64,000 bases of DNA, taken from Myxococcales bacterium (GTDB lineage: Bacteria; Myxococcota_A; Polyangia; Polyangiales; Polyangiaceae). The DNA is taken from assembly GCA_004193285.1 (NCBI GenBank), contig SECP01000026.1, positions 1 to 64,000 on the forward strand. The letters run 5' to 3'. The notes under the pieces are model-generated. The model saw nothing but the letters and a program-made list of their open reading frames with translations, made no database searches and had not been told where the DNA came from. The translations under genes were made by a program, and so were the position numbers. Positions within the stretch are counted from its first letter, which is position 1, and every line of letters starts with the position of its first letter. Below are positions 49,548 through 56,658 of this stretch, in pieces.

Positions 49548-50842
49548 GGGCGCTCTTGGCCGAACGCGGCCACGATGCGATCGCGCAGCTCCGGCGCGAA
49601 CACGACCCGGACGCGTTCCATGCGCTCGCTCCGGAGCCGGCCCAGCAAAAACGAGACGTCCGAGAGCGCACGGCTCTTGCCATTGGGAAACACGACCGTC
49701 AGCGGATCCTCGGAGTCGTCGAACGCGACGGTGGAGGCCGCGTCCAACCCCACGTAAACCTCGGGATCCAGGCCGGCATCTCGAGCGATGTCGCGCGCCA
49801 CCTCCAGCGCCGCAAGGCGAGCGGCGGGCGTCGCTTGCTCGCCGAACAGCTCGTAGGTCTTGAACAGGTTGCGCGCGTAGAAGCGCTGGCACAGGTCCCC
49901 GAGCAACGGATCGGCGGATTCGCACCAGCTTGCCAGCGCGACCCAGAGCGCGGCGTCGTCCAGCTTCAGGTACTGGCCGAGTGACGTTTGCCCTCCGACC
50001 GCGATGTCGCGGATCGCTGCCGGCGTGCCCTCCACGCGCGTGCCGTCCTGCGTGAGCTGACCCACGCGCTCCAAGATGCGCGAGAGCATCCACTCGCTCG
50101 CACGTTCGGTCTTGTGGAAATAGACCTGCTGAAACATGAACAGGCGGGCCAGAAGGAACGATTCGATGGCGGGAATGCCCTTGGCGCCATCGATGGCCAG
50201 CGGCGGGGCCTTGTCGCTGGTCGGCACGCCGAAACGCAAGCTGCGCAGGAGCCAGTCGAGGTCGAAGGCGCCGTAGCTGACGCCCGTCGCGTGCGCGTCG
50301 CGCAGCAGGTAGTCGCAGCGGTCCACGTCGAACGTTCCGCTGACGGCCTTGGCCAAGAAGGTGAGCTCGTGCTTGCCCTGCACCAAGTCCGCGACGCGGT
50401 CGGGCAGGGTCGCGTCGAAGCGTCTTAGGATGCGGCTCACGTCCGTGCTCGGGTCGAGCACGATTTCTTTCGTCCACTCTTCGTGCAGCCTCGCCTGCGG
50501 CAAGACTTGCTCGAACAGGTGCGAAAACGGTCCATGCCCGACGTCGTGGAGGAGGGCGGCCGCCAGCGCGTCGCGCGCGCGCTCGGTGGTGAGGCGCTGC
50601 CAATAGGGGAGCGCGTCGTGAATCGAGCGCAGGCGCCGCACGAGTCGGGTCATGACGCACGCAGAGCCGATGGCGTGGGCGAAGCGCGTATGGTCGGCGC
50701 CGGGGTAGGCCAGTGACGCCAGCCCGGTCTGGCGCACGCGGCGGAGGCGCTGGAGCTCCCGCGCCTCCAGGAGCGCCGGCACGATCGACTCTTCCTCCGC
50801 CTCGAAGGAGACGAGCCCATGGACGGGGTCTCTCAGGATCAT
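49544..50842 (-). CDS. HD-domain phosphohydrolase (dNTPase/SAMHD1-like)
   Basis: The 432-residue protein begins MILRDPVHGLVSFEAEE, typical of HD-domain deoxynucleotide triphosphohydrolase-like proteins. The metal ligands are the His in HTRFAHAIG, the HD pair in ALLHDVGHGPFSHLFE, and the Asp in FDVDRCDYLLRD. The pattern KHELTFLAKAVSGTFDVDRCDYLLRDAHATG matches SAMHD1/YwfO-like enzymes that hydrolyse dNTPs. The C-terminal half is divergent. No allosteric motif is recognised, so whether it acts on dNTPs is inference. Coupled to the barrel gene through ATGA. The ATG is preceded only by a weak AGGT. Confidence 0.88.
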   Translation of the reverse strand: MILRDPVHGLVSFEAEEESIVPALLEARELQRLRRVRQTGLASLAYPGADHTRFAHAIGSACVMTRLVRRLRSIHDALPYWQRLTTERARDALAAALLHDVGHGPFSHLFEQVLPQARLHEEWTKEIVLDPSTDVSRILRRFDATLPDRVADLVQGKHELTFLAKAVSGTFDVDRCDYLLRDAHATGVSYGAFDLDWLLRSLRFGVPTSDKAPPLAIDGAKGIPAIESFLLARLFMFQQVYFHKTERASEWMLSRILERVGQLTQDGTRVEGTPAAIRDIAVGGQTSLGQYLKLDDAALWVALASWCESADPLLGDLCQRFYARNLFKTYELFGEQATPAARLAALEVARDIARDAGLDPEVYVGLDAASTVAFDDSEDPLTVVFPNGKSRALSDVSFLLGRLRSERMERVRVVFAPELRDRIVAAFGQERP

Positions 50843-51187
50843 AGAACAACCTGTGGATAGCCCAACGTGGCGGCCGCGTCTCGGCTCGGGACGGAAAAAC
50901 GCGCGCTCGCCGCCCGTAATCGTGAGGCAAGATTCCCGTACGGGCCTGGCTCGGGGCCGCTCACGTGCCTTGGGCGAAAATGACCTGCACTGACGCCGGC
51001 TTGGCGGCGAAAGCCGAGCGGCGCGAAAGCGCCCGCCAGCGCGTGGATTCGCGCGGCTCCGCCCATGGCCTCGCCTCTCGGCGTCTCGGCTTGAGTGCGC
51101 GCCGGCCCAAGGAAGGCGTCTTGGCGGAGTCTCATCACGCCGATGACGTTTGTCTGGCCCGGCGAAACCCGCGCGTTTCTCGGGCGA
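50843..51187. other. Long noncoding gap, promoter region of the HD gene
   Basis: This is the first part of a 574-base gap between divergent genes. Short frames on both strands lack ribosome sites, motifs and the GC-biased third positions of the real genes. It should carry the promoter of the HD phosphohydrolase gene; no strong hexamers are seen. The structured part is listed next. Confidence 0.45.
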
Positions 51188-51230
51188 ATCTCACAACTGT
51201 CCGCCGAGCGTCCGCGGCCAGTTGTGAGAT
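51188..51230. repeat. Long inverted repeat / hairpin in the 50843-51416 gap
   Basis: ATCTCACAACTG (51188-51199) and CAGTTGTGAGAT (51219-51230) are perfect 12-base inverted arms. After one mismatch, four more pairs (CCGC/GCGG) extend the stem, leaving a nine-base loop. No T-run follows on either side. It could be an RNA structural element, an operator or a mobile repeat remnant. Downstream are two copies of ACAAGCTCAA (51253-51262 and 51282-51291). Confidence 0.7.
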
Positions 51231-51416
51231 CCTTCGACCTCGAGCAAGCCCCACAAGCTCAATCAAGCCCGACGAAGCCTGACAAGCTCAAAGGCGCTCG
51301 ACCTCCGCGAGCGCCGCGAGCGCCCACAAGGCCGACAGACAGAGCCGCGTATAGCTCTGAAGGGTTACTGACCCGACTGGACAGAGCGAGGTTTTCGCGG
51401 TTTGCTATCTAGATCT

Positions 51417-53744
51417 ATGAGTAACTCCCGACGCGAAGGCGGACAGACCGAGAGGCCTGGGGTGGCCATCCGGTTGGTGGACGTTCTCCGCGTTCTGCCG
51501 GACCGGGAGCTCGAGTCCCTGATCGCGCGCCTGAAGATCAAGACAGACGAGGCGAAGCGCATCGACGTGCCGTCCCAAGTGGCGCGCATGCTCCTGCAGC
51601 TGCCGGAGATTCGGGATACCTCGCTGCTGCCGGGCCCGACGCGAGAGCTCCTCTATCGAATCGCAGAGGCGAAAGGCGTGCTCGTCGCGAGCGCGCTGCC
51701 CCCTGCCGTCGAGCCGCTCGTGGCCCGCGGCATCGTGTTCGTGCGCGGCGCGGCGCGCGGCGTCGAGCTGCTGCTGCCCATCGCCTACATGCTGCAGCTG
51801 CGCAGCTGGGAAGGTGAGGACCCCCGCGGCGTGCGCGCGCTTTTGTCTCAGGTCTCCCAGGAGGTGGCAGGCAGCATCGCCGGTCACTACCTCGGGCGTC
51901 CGGCGACGCCGCCCATGGCGCTCGCCCTCGAGCCGGCTTGGGAGGTGCTTACCCATCCGCAAAAGCTTGCGCGCGAGCTAGAGGAGCTCGCTCCTCTCGA
52001 ACGCAAGCTGCTCGCGGCGGTGGATACGGTCGGCGGCGAGGTGGAGACGGACGAGCTCCTGGATCTGGAGCGCGAGCCGCTGCGCCTGCGCGGCGCCACC
52101 GGCGCGACGCCCTCGCGCCGCGGCGTCGGTTTCGCGCTGGAGCGCCGCGGCTACCTGGTGCCGATCCACCCCAATCGCCACATCATTCCGAGTGAGGTCG
52201 CGACGATCGTCGGTGCTTCGCGCCGCGCCGAGCGCGAGACGCAGCGCCGGGAGATCCGCAGCTTCGTTCTGGCGGACGATCACGCGCCCCGTCGCGCGCG
52301 CTTTGCGGAGGATCCCGCGGCGCTCGCCCTGGCGATGGCGCTCACGGTGCGTGATCCGTCGCTGGAGCTGCGCACCGACATCGGCACTCCTCGCTCGCTC
52401 ATCGGCAAGCTGTCGACGCGCTTCGGCAAAGATCCGGACCGGGTCGCGTTCATCGCTGCCCTCAGCCGCGCCGTCGGCTTGTGGGATCCCTCGGCGGTGA
52501 GCGTTGCCTCGCCGCCCGGCTCGCACGACGTGGGCGCGCTCGGCCGCGCCTTGTTCGACGCGTGGCGCCGCGGCGGCGCGTGGGACGAAGCTCGGCCGGA
52601 CGGCGAGGTCATGCGAGTCGCGCAGGGCTCGCGCGAGGCAAGCGCCGTCGGCAGCGTCCGCGATCTGGTGCTGGAGGCCCTGCAGGAGCTGGGGGATGGC
52701 CGCTGGGTGCCGTGGGAGGCGATCGCCGGCTACGTGCGGTCGGACTCACGCGCGCCGGGCCTGCTCCGTCTCATTCAGCGTTGGGCGCAGCGAGCGGGGG
52801 TGGAAGCTCCCACGCCGGCGGAAATTGCGCGCCGCATCGCGTTCGAGAGCTTGCACGGCCTCGGCGTGGTGGACATCGGCGACGCGGACTCGGACGAGGC
52901 GGACTCGCTGGGGCCGACCCTGCGCATCACTCCGCGCGGTCGCGCCTACTTGGGGGATGTCTCGCCGAGCAGCACCTCCGCCCCCAAATCCAGCAGCGAC
53001 CATAGCCGCTTCACCGACAACCAAGCGCTGCGCATCGGCCCCCTCACGAAGACGGGGCACGTGCTCGCACTTTCGCCGTTCGTCGAGGTGGGAGCCGTGT
53101 CTGGTACGCTAGACGTGCTCATCACCGCCCAAACTCTGGCGCAAGCGCTAGGAGCCGGCTTCGAGGCGGACGTGATTCAGGCCCGCATCGAGCTCGTCGC
53201 GGTGCTGCCGGATCCCATCGCGCGCACCCTGGCGCAGGCCAGCGCCGTCGTCGGGCGCGCTGAGTTCGTGGTCACCTCGGGCTTCCTCTGGGTGGAAGAT
53301 CCGGAAGTGCGCGAGCTGCTCCGCACTCGCCGCCAGACTCAAGATCTGTTCATCGACCCCTCGCCGCCGGCAGGCTTGCTGCTCGCGGCGGGCATCGACA
53401 TCGAGCGGCTCGCGCGACGATGCCGGACCCTCGGCGTGGAGGTGGTGGTGGAAGGGGAGGTGTACCGCACCCGGTCCATCCCGCCCGGTCGCGGCAGCGG
53501 CGCTCGCCGCCTGGAATCATCCGGCAGTCTGCCCGCGATGCGCAGCTCGCGGCCCCCGCCTCGCGGAGTCACGGGAGCCCCGCCCAGCGTCGGCCGCTCT
53601 CTGCCGAGCACCGGCGGCACCCGCAGCAGCGGTGGCTCACGCGGCCCCGCCATGCGCAGCCCCACGCCGAATCCCACGAGCAGCGGCCGCACCTCCACCG
53701 CCTCGAGCCCCCCTCCAGCCAACCCGATCAAACGCGGCACGTAA
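51417..53744 (+). CDS. Large protein resembling helicase-associated (Helicase_C_3-like) proteins
   Basis: The 775-residue soluble protein has no Walker motif. The N-terminal 150 residues are helical with SLIARLKIKTDEAKRID and SLLPGPTRELLYRIAEAKG. The middle has winged-helix-like segments (LERRGYLVPIHPNRHIIP). The region from about 540 to 690 (ALSPFVEVGAVSGTLDVLITAQTLAQAL, VVVGRAEFVVTSGFLWVEDPEVRELL, LLAAGIDIERLARRCRTLGVEV) resembles the XPB/Ssl2 N-terminal-like domain (PF13625). The last 80 residues are a Pro/Ser/Arg-rich tail. It may act in DNA repair or transcription; unproven. No Shine-Dalgarno is seen before the ATG, and a TGnTATCTA extended -10-like box at 51403-51411 abuts it. Confidence 0.7.
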   Translation: MSNSRREGGQTERPGVAIRLVDVLRVLPDRELESLIARLKIKTDEAKRIDVPSQVARMLLQLPEIRDTSLLPGPTRELLYRIAEAKGVLVASALPPAVEPLVARGIVFVRGAARGVELLLPIAYMLQLRSWEGEDPRGVRALLSQVSQEVAGSIAGHYLGRPATPPMALALEPAWEVLTHPQKLARELEELAPLERKLLAAVDTVGGEVETDELLDLEREPLRLRGATGATPSRRGVGFALERRGYLVPIHPNRHIIPSEVATIVGASRRAERETQRREIRSFVLADDHAPRRARFAEDPAALALAMALTVRDPSLELRTDIGTPRSLIGKLSTRFGKDPDRVAFIAALSRAVGLWDPSAVSVASPPGSHDVGALGRALFDAWRRGGAWDEARPDGEVMRVAQGSREASAVGSVRDLVLEALQELGDGRWVPWEAIAGYVRSDSRAPGLLRLIQRWAQRAGVEAPTPAEIARRIAFESLHGLGVVDIGDADSDEADSLGPTLRITPRGRAYLGDVSPSSTSAPKSSSDHSRFTDNQALRIGPLTKTGHVLALSPFVEVGAVSGTLDVLITAQTLAQALGAGFEADVIQARIELVAVLPDPIARTLAQASAVVGRAEFVVTSGFLWVEDPEVRELLRTRRQTQDLFIDPSPPAGLLLAAGIDIERLARRCRTLGVEVVVEGEVYRTRSIPPGRGSGARRLESSGSLPAMRSSRPPPRGVTGAPPSVGRSLPSTGGTRSSGGSRGPAMRSPTPNPTSSGRTSTASSPPPANPIKRGT

Positions 53745-53759
53745 GTCACCGCGAGCGTG

Positions 53760-53788
53760 GGCGGCGCCGCCCCGCCGGGAACGGCGCC
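53760..53788. terminator. Putative bidirectional terminator between convergent genes
   Basis: A self-complementary GGCGGCGCCGCC at 53760-53771 and a second GGCGCC at 53783-53788 lie in the 44-base gap between the convergent helicase-associated-like and lysA genes. Very GC-rich pairing is possible, but there is no T-run, so the call rests mainly on position. Confidence 0.35.
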
Positions 53789-55045
53789 TCAAGCCTCTAG
53801 GCGACGCTCCAGCCAGGCTTTCACGCCCGGGGAGCGGCTCACGGAGGCGATCTTGCCGCCCTGAATGAAGACTTCGCTCGGCAGCGCGCGACCGTTGTAC
53901 TCGCTCGCCATGACGAAGCCGTAGGCTCCAGCGTCGCGGATCGCTACCAATCCTTCGGGGTTAGGCCCGAGGGGGTGCGCACCGAAGTCGTCGCTGCTCT
54001 CGCACACCGGGCCGACGACGCGCCACTCCGGTTCCGCCGGGACGGCTTCGAGCAGCTCGATGCGATGCTTGGCCGAGTAGAGCGCGGGACGGATCAAGTC
54101 GTTCATGCCGGCGCTGATCATCGCCCACCGACGCTCGGCGCTGCGTTTCGTCTGCACCACGCGCGCGACGACCACGCCGAACGGCGCTACGAGGCTGCGA
54201 CCCGGCTCGACCACGATCATGAGATCAGAGAGCCCCGCGTCGCGCAGCGTGCGAACGCAGGTGTGAGCGAATTCGGAAGGAGCCACGCTGGGAGCGGCGC
54301 CGTAATCGACCCCAAAACCCCCGCCGAAGTCCACGTACTTGAGCGTCGACACGCTCTCCCGTCGCTCTCGGGTGAGCTCGCACACTTTGCGAGCCGAGCG
54401 CGCGTACGCGTCCGTCGCGGTGAGCATCGAGCCGATGTGCGTGGAGAGCCCGACTTGCGCCAGGCGCCCTTCCGAACCGTCGATCACGCCGTAGGCGGCC
54501 ACCAGATCGCTCTCGCTGATGCCGAACTTCGCCTCGTCGTGGCCGGTAGCGATGTGCGAGTGCGAGTCGATCTCGATGCCTGGATTGAGACGAAGCGAAA
54601 CGTCGGCCCGATGGCCCACGGCGCGCGCGCGCGCGGCGATGCGGCTCAGCTCCTCCACGGACTCGGCCTGAATGGCGAGGATGCCCTTGGAGATCGCGAG
54701 GTCCAGCTCGGAGTCCTCCTTGGCCACGCCGCTCATCACGAGCTTTTGGGCCGGCACCCCGCACGCCAGCGCCAGCTCCACCTCGGCGCCCGAGACCGCG
54801 TCGACGCCGGCGCCTTCGGCCGCGAAGGCGCGAACGACCGTACCCGCACTGTTGGCCTTGATGGCGTAGGCGACGAGGTGCGGTGCGTCACCGAAAGCAT
54901 GTTTCAACGACCGCAACGTTTCGGTCATCCCATCGACGTCGTAGACGTACGCCGGAAGCTCGACTTCCGCGTCACGAATCACTTGAGAAAGGCGCATCGA
55001 GCCCAAGACGGCCGAGTCTTGCGCATCGCGTCGAAATCCGGTCAT
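53789..55045 (-). CDS. lysA: Diaminopimelate decarboxylase
   Basis: The 418-residue fold-type III PLP enzyme makes L-lysine from meso-diaminopimelate. The Schiff-base Lys lies in VAYAIKANSAG; GVDAVSGAEVELAL, the HIGSM motif, VDFGGGFGVDY, the phosphate-binding EPGRSLVAPFG, and GPVCESSDDF with the catalytic Cys at the dimer interface are all present, as is the terminal DAGAYGFVMASEYNGR. It is complete and probably functional. It is divergent from pyk with 187 bases between. The first 16 residues are unconserved, so an ATG at 54997 (MRLSQVIRD) is a possible alternative start. Confidence 0.95.
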   Translation of the reverse strand: MTGFRRDAQDSAVLGSMRLSQVIRDAEVELPAYVYDVDGMTETLRSLKHAFGDAPHLVAYAIKANSAGTVVRAFAAEGAGVDAVSGAEVELALACGVPAQKLVMSGVAKEDSELDLAISKGILAIQAESVEELSRIAARARAVGHRADVSLRLNPGIEIDSHSHIATGHDEAKFGISESDLVAAYGVIDGSEGRLAQVGLSTHIGSMLTATDAYARSARKVCELTRERRESVSTLKYVDFGGGFGVDYGAAPSVAPSEFAHTCVRTLRDAGLSDLMIVVEPGRSLVAPFGVVVARVVQTKRSAERRWAMISAGMNDLIRPALYSAKHRIELLEAVPAEPEWRVVGPVCESSDDFGAHPLGPNPEGLVAIRDAGAYGFVMASEYNGRALPSEVFIQGGKIASVSRSPGVKAWLERRLEA

Positions 55046-55180
55046 GGCCCGTCCTCTACCATGACGACGAAGAAAGGCCGAAAGTCAAACTCACGGCCGG
55101 TCACTGCGTGCTAACAAGAGCGCCAGCGTGATGCGATCTGGTGCATCCACATGGCTTTCGCTGTGGCATGCTCCCCCCCC

Positions 55181-55202
55181 GCCAGCGCGTCCCTACGCTG
55201 GC
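55181..55202 (+). repeat. Hairpin in the pyk leader
   Basis: GCCAGCG (55181-55187) pairs with CGCTGGC (55196-55202) across an eight-base loop, 30 bases upstream of the pyk ATG and just after a run of eight C (55173-55180). It could affect pyk translation or be part of an operator. No protein or metabolite is implicated. Confidence 0.45.
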
Positions 55203-55232
55203 CCCATCCAACAGAAGAATCGGACGACCTAG

Positions 55233-56636
55233 ATGATCTCCCGCCGCGCCAAAATCGTTTGCACCCTCGGTCCCGCTGTCGACAGCCGAGAAGGAATTCG
55301 CGGGCTCATCGAAGCCGGCATGGATGTCGCGCGGCTCAACTTCTCGCATGGCACGCACGAAGAGCACGGCACGCGCATCGAGATGATCCGTCAAGAGAGC
55401 GCCGCGCTCGGCAAGCAAGTCGCGCTCCTGCAAGACTTGTGCGGTCCGAAGATCCGCACCGCCAAGGTAGGCCCCGCCGTGCTCGTCAATGGCGACCGCG
55501 TGGACATGATCGCGGGCGACGTGGGCGACGATCACACGATCGCCATCACCTACGAGCCGCTCTCCCAAGACGTTCGCCCGGACGACCGCATCTTGCTCTC
55601 GGACGGCCAGGTGGAGCTGCGCGTCGTCGGCGTGCGCGGTGAGCGCGTGGAGTGCATCGTGGAGCACGGCGGACCGATGCGCCCGAAGATGGGCGTGAAC
55701 CTGCCTTCCGGCAGCCTGCGGCTCCCCGCGCTCACGGACAAGGACAAGAAGGACCTCGAGTTCGGCCTGTCCATGGATCTGGACTACGTCGCGCTCTCGT
55801 TCGTGCGTCGCGCGGAGGAAGTGCAAGAGCTTCGCGAGATCTGTGAACGCCGCGGCAAGCCGACGCCGATCATCGCCAAGATCGAGACGCCCGGAGCCGT
55901 CGAGCGTTTGGACTCCATCGTCCGCGCTTCGGACGGCGCGATGGTCGCGCGCGGCGACCTCGGCGTGGAGCTGCCCCCGGAGACGGTCCCCGTCATCCAG
56001 AAGCAGATCATCGGCACCTGCCGCATCCACCGAAAGCCCGTGATCGTGGCCACGGAAATGCTCGCATCCATGGTGGACTCGCCGCGCCCGACCCGCGCGG
56101 AGGCGAGCGACGTGGCGCACGCAGTGTTCGGCGGCGCTGACGCCGTGATGCTATCCGCAGAATCCGCCAGCGGTAAATTCCCGCTTCAGTCGGTGCGGAT
56201 GATGGATCGCATCATCCGTCAGGCCGAGGGGAGCCGGTTTTTCGCGCCGAATCCCTCGGAGCCGGACCACACCACGGCGGATTCGATCGCCCACGCCGCC
56301 TGTGCCATCGCGCGCGAGGTAGGGGCCAAGCTCGTGGTCACCCTCACGGAGACGGGCCTGACGACCCGCCTCGTCAGCAAGGCCCGTGCGACCGCGCCGA
56401 TCCTCGCTTTCTCATCGGATGAGCGCACTTTGCGCCGGCTCGCGCTATATTGGGGCGTCACTCCTAGGGCGCTCGTGGGTAAAACGTCGACGGTGGAAGA
56501 TCAGGTGCGGAACACCAGCCAATTCTTGATGGACAACGGTCTCGTCAAGTCGGGCGAGCGTTACGTCATGGTCTACGGTGCTCGCGTTGGCGTGCGGGGC
56601 GCCACCAACGGCGTGCGCGTGGAGCAGCTTCCGTGA
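55233..56636 (+). CDS. pyk: Pyruvate kinase
   Basis: The 467-residue glycolytic enzyme transfers phosphate from phosphoenolpyruvate to ADP. Motifs: AKIVCTLGPAVDSREGI and GMDVARLNFSHGTHEEH (substrate site), the B domain (about 70-165), KDLEFGLSMDLDYVALSFVR, the signature PIIAKIETPGAVE with the catalytic Lys, GAMVARGDLGVELPPETVPVIQK with metal ligands, and KPVIVATEMLASMVDSPRPTRAEASDVA. The C domain is present, although allosteric-site residues cannot be judged. The Ser/Thr kinase gene begins 22 bases after its stop, probably on the same transcript. Confidence 0.97.
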   Translation: MISRRAKIVCTLGPAVDSREGIRGLIEAGMDVARLNFSHGTHEEHGTRIEMIRQESAALGKQVALLQDLCGPKIRTAKVGPAVLVNGDRVDMIAGDVGDDHTIAITYEPLSQDVRPDDRILLSDGQVELRVVGVRGERVECIVEHGGPMRPKMGVNLPSGSLRLPALTDKDKKDLEFGLSMDLDYVALSFVRRAEEVQELREICERRGKPTPIIAKIETPGAVERLDSIVRASDGAMVARGDLGVELPPETVPVIQKQIIGTCRIHRKPVIVATEMLASMVDSPRPTRAEASDVAHAVFGGADAVMLSAESASGKFPLQSVRMMDRIIRQAEGSRFFAPNPSEPDHTTADSIAHAACAIAREVGAKLVVTLTETGLTTRLVSKARATAPILAFSSDERTLRRLALYWGVTPRALVGKTSTVEDQVRNTSQFLMDNGLVKSGERYVMVYGARVGVRGATNGVRVEQLP

Positions 56637-56648
56637 ACGCGGCGCGGC

Positions 56649-56654
56649 GGAGGT
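56649..56654 (+). promoter_or_regulatory. Strong Shine-Dalgarno that decides a CTG start
   Basis: GGAGGT lies four bases before a CTG at 56659-56661. An in-frame TGA sits immediately before that CTG. No ATG, GTG or TTG occurs in this frame before 56734, which lies inside the conserved glycine loop of the kinase. Confidence 0.75.
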
Positions 56655-56658
56655 CTGA

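Noticed and set aside
49548..50930. Upstream extension of the barrel-like gene at 48930
   Set aside because: It lies inside the HD phosphohydrolase gene on the same strand in another frame and is Arg/Pro-rich; a signal peptide starts at 49547.
50839..51282. Short frames of about 100 codons in the 574-base gap
   Set aside because: No ribosome sites, motifs or coding-like base bias on either strand.
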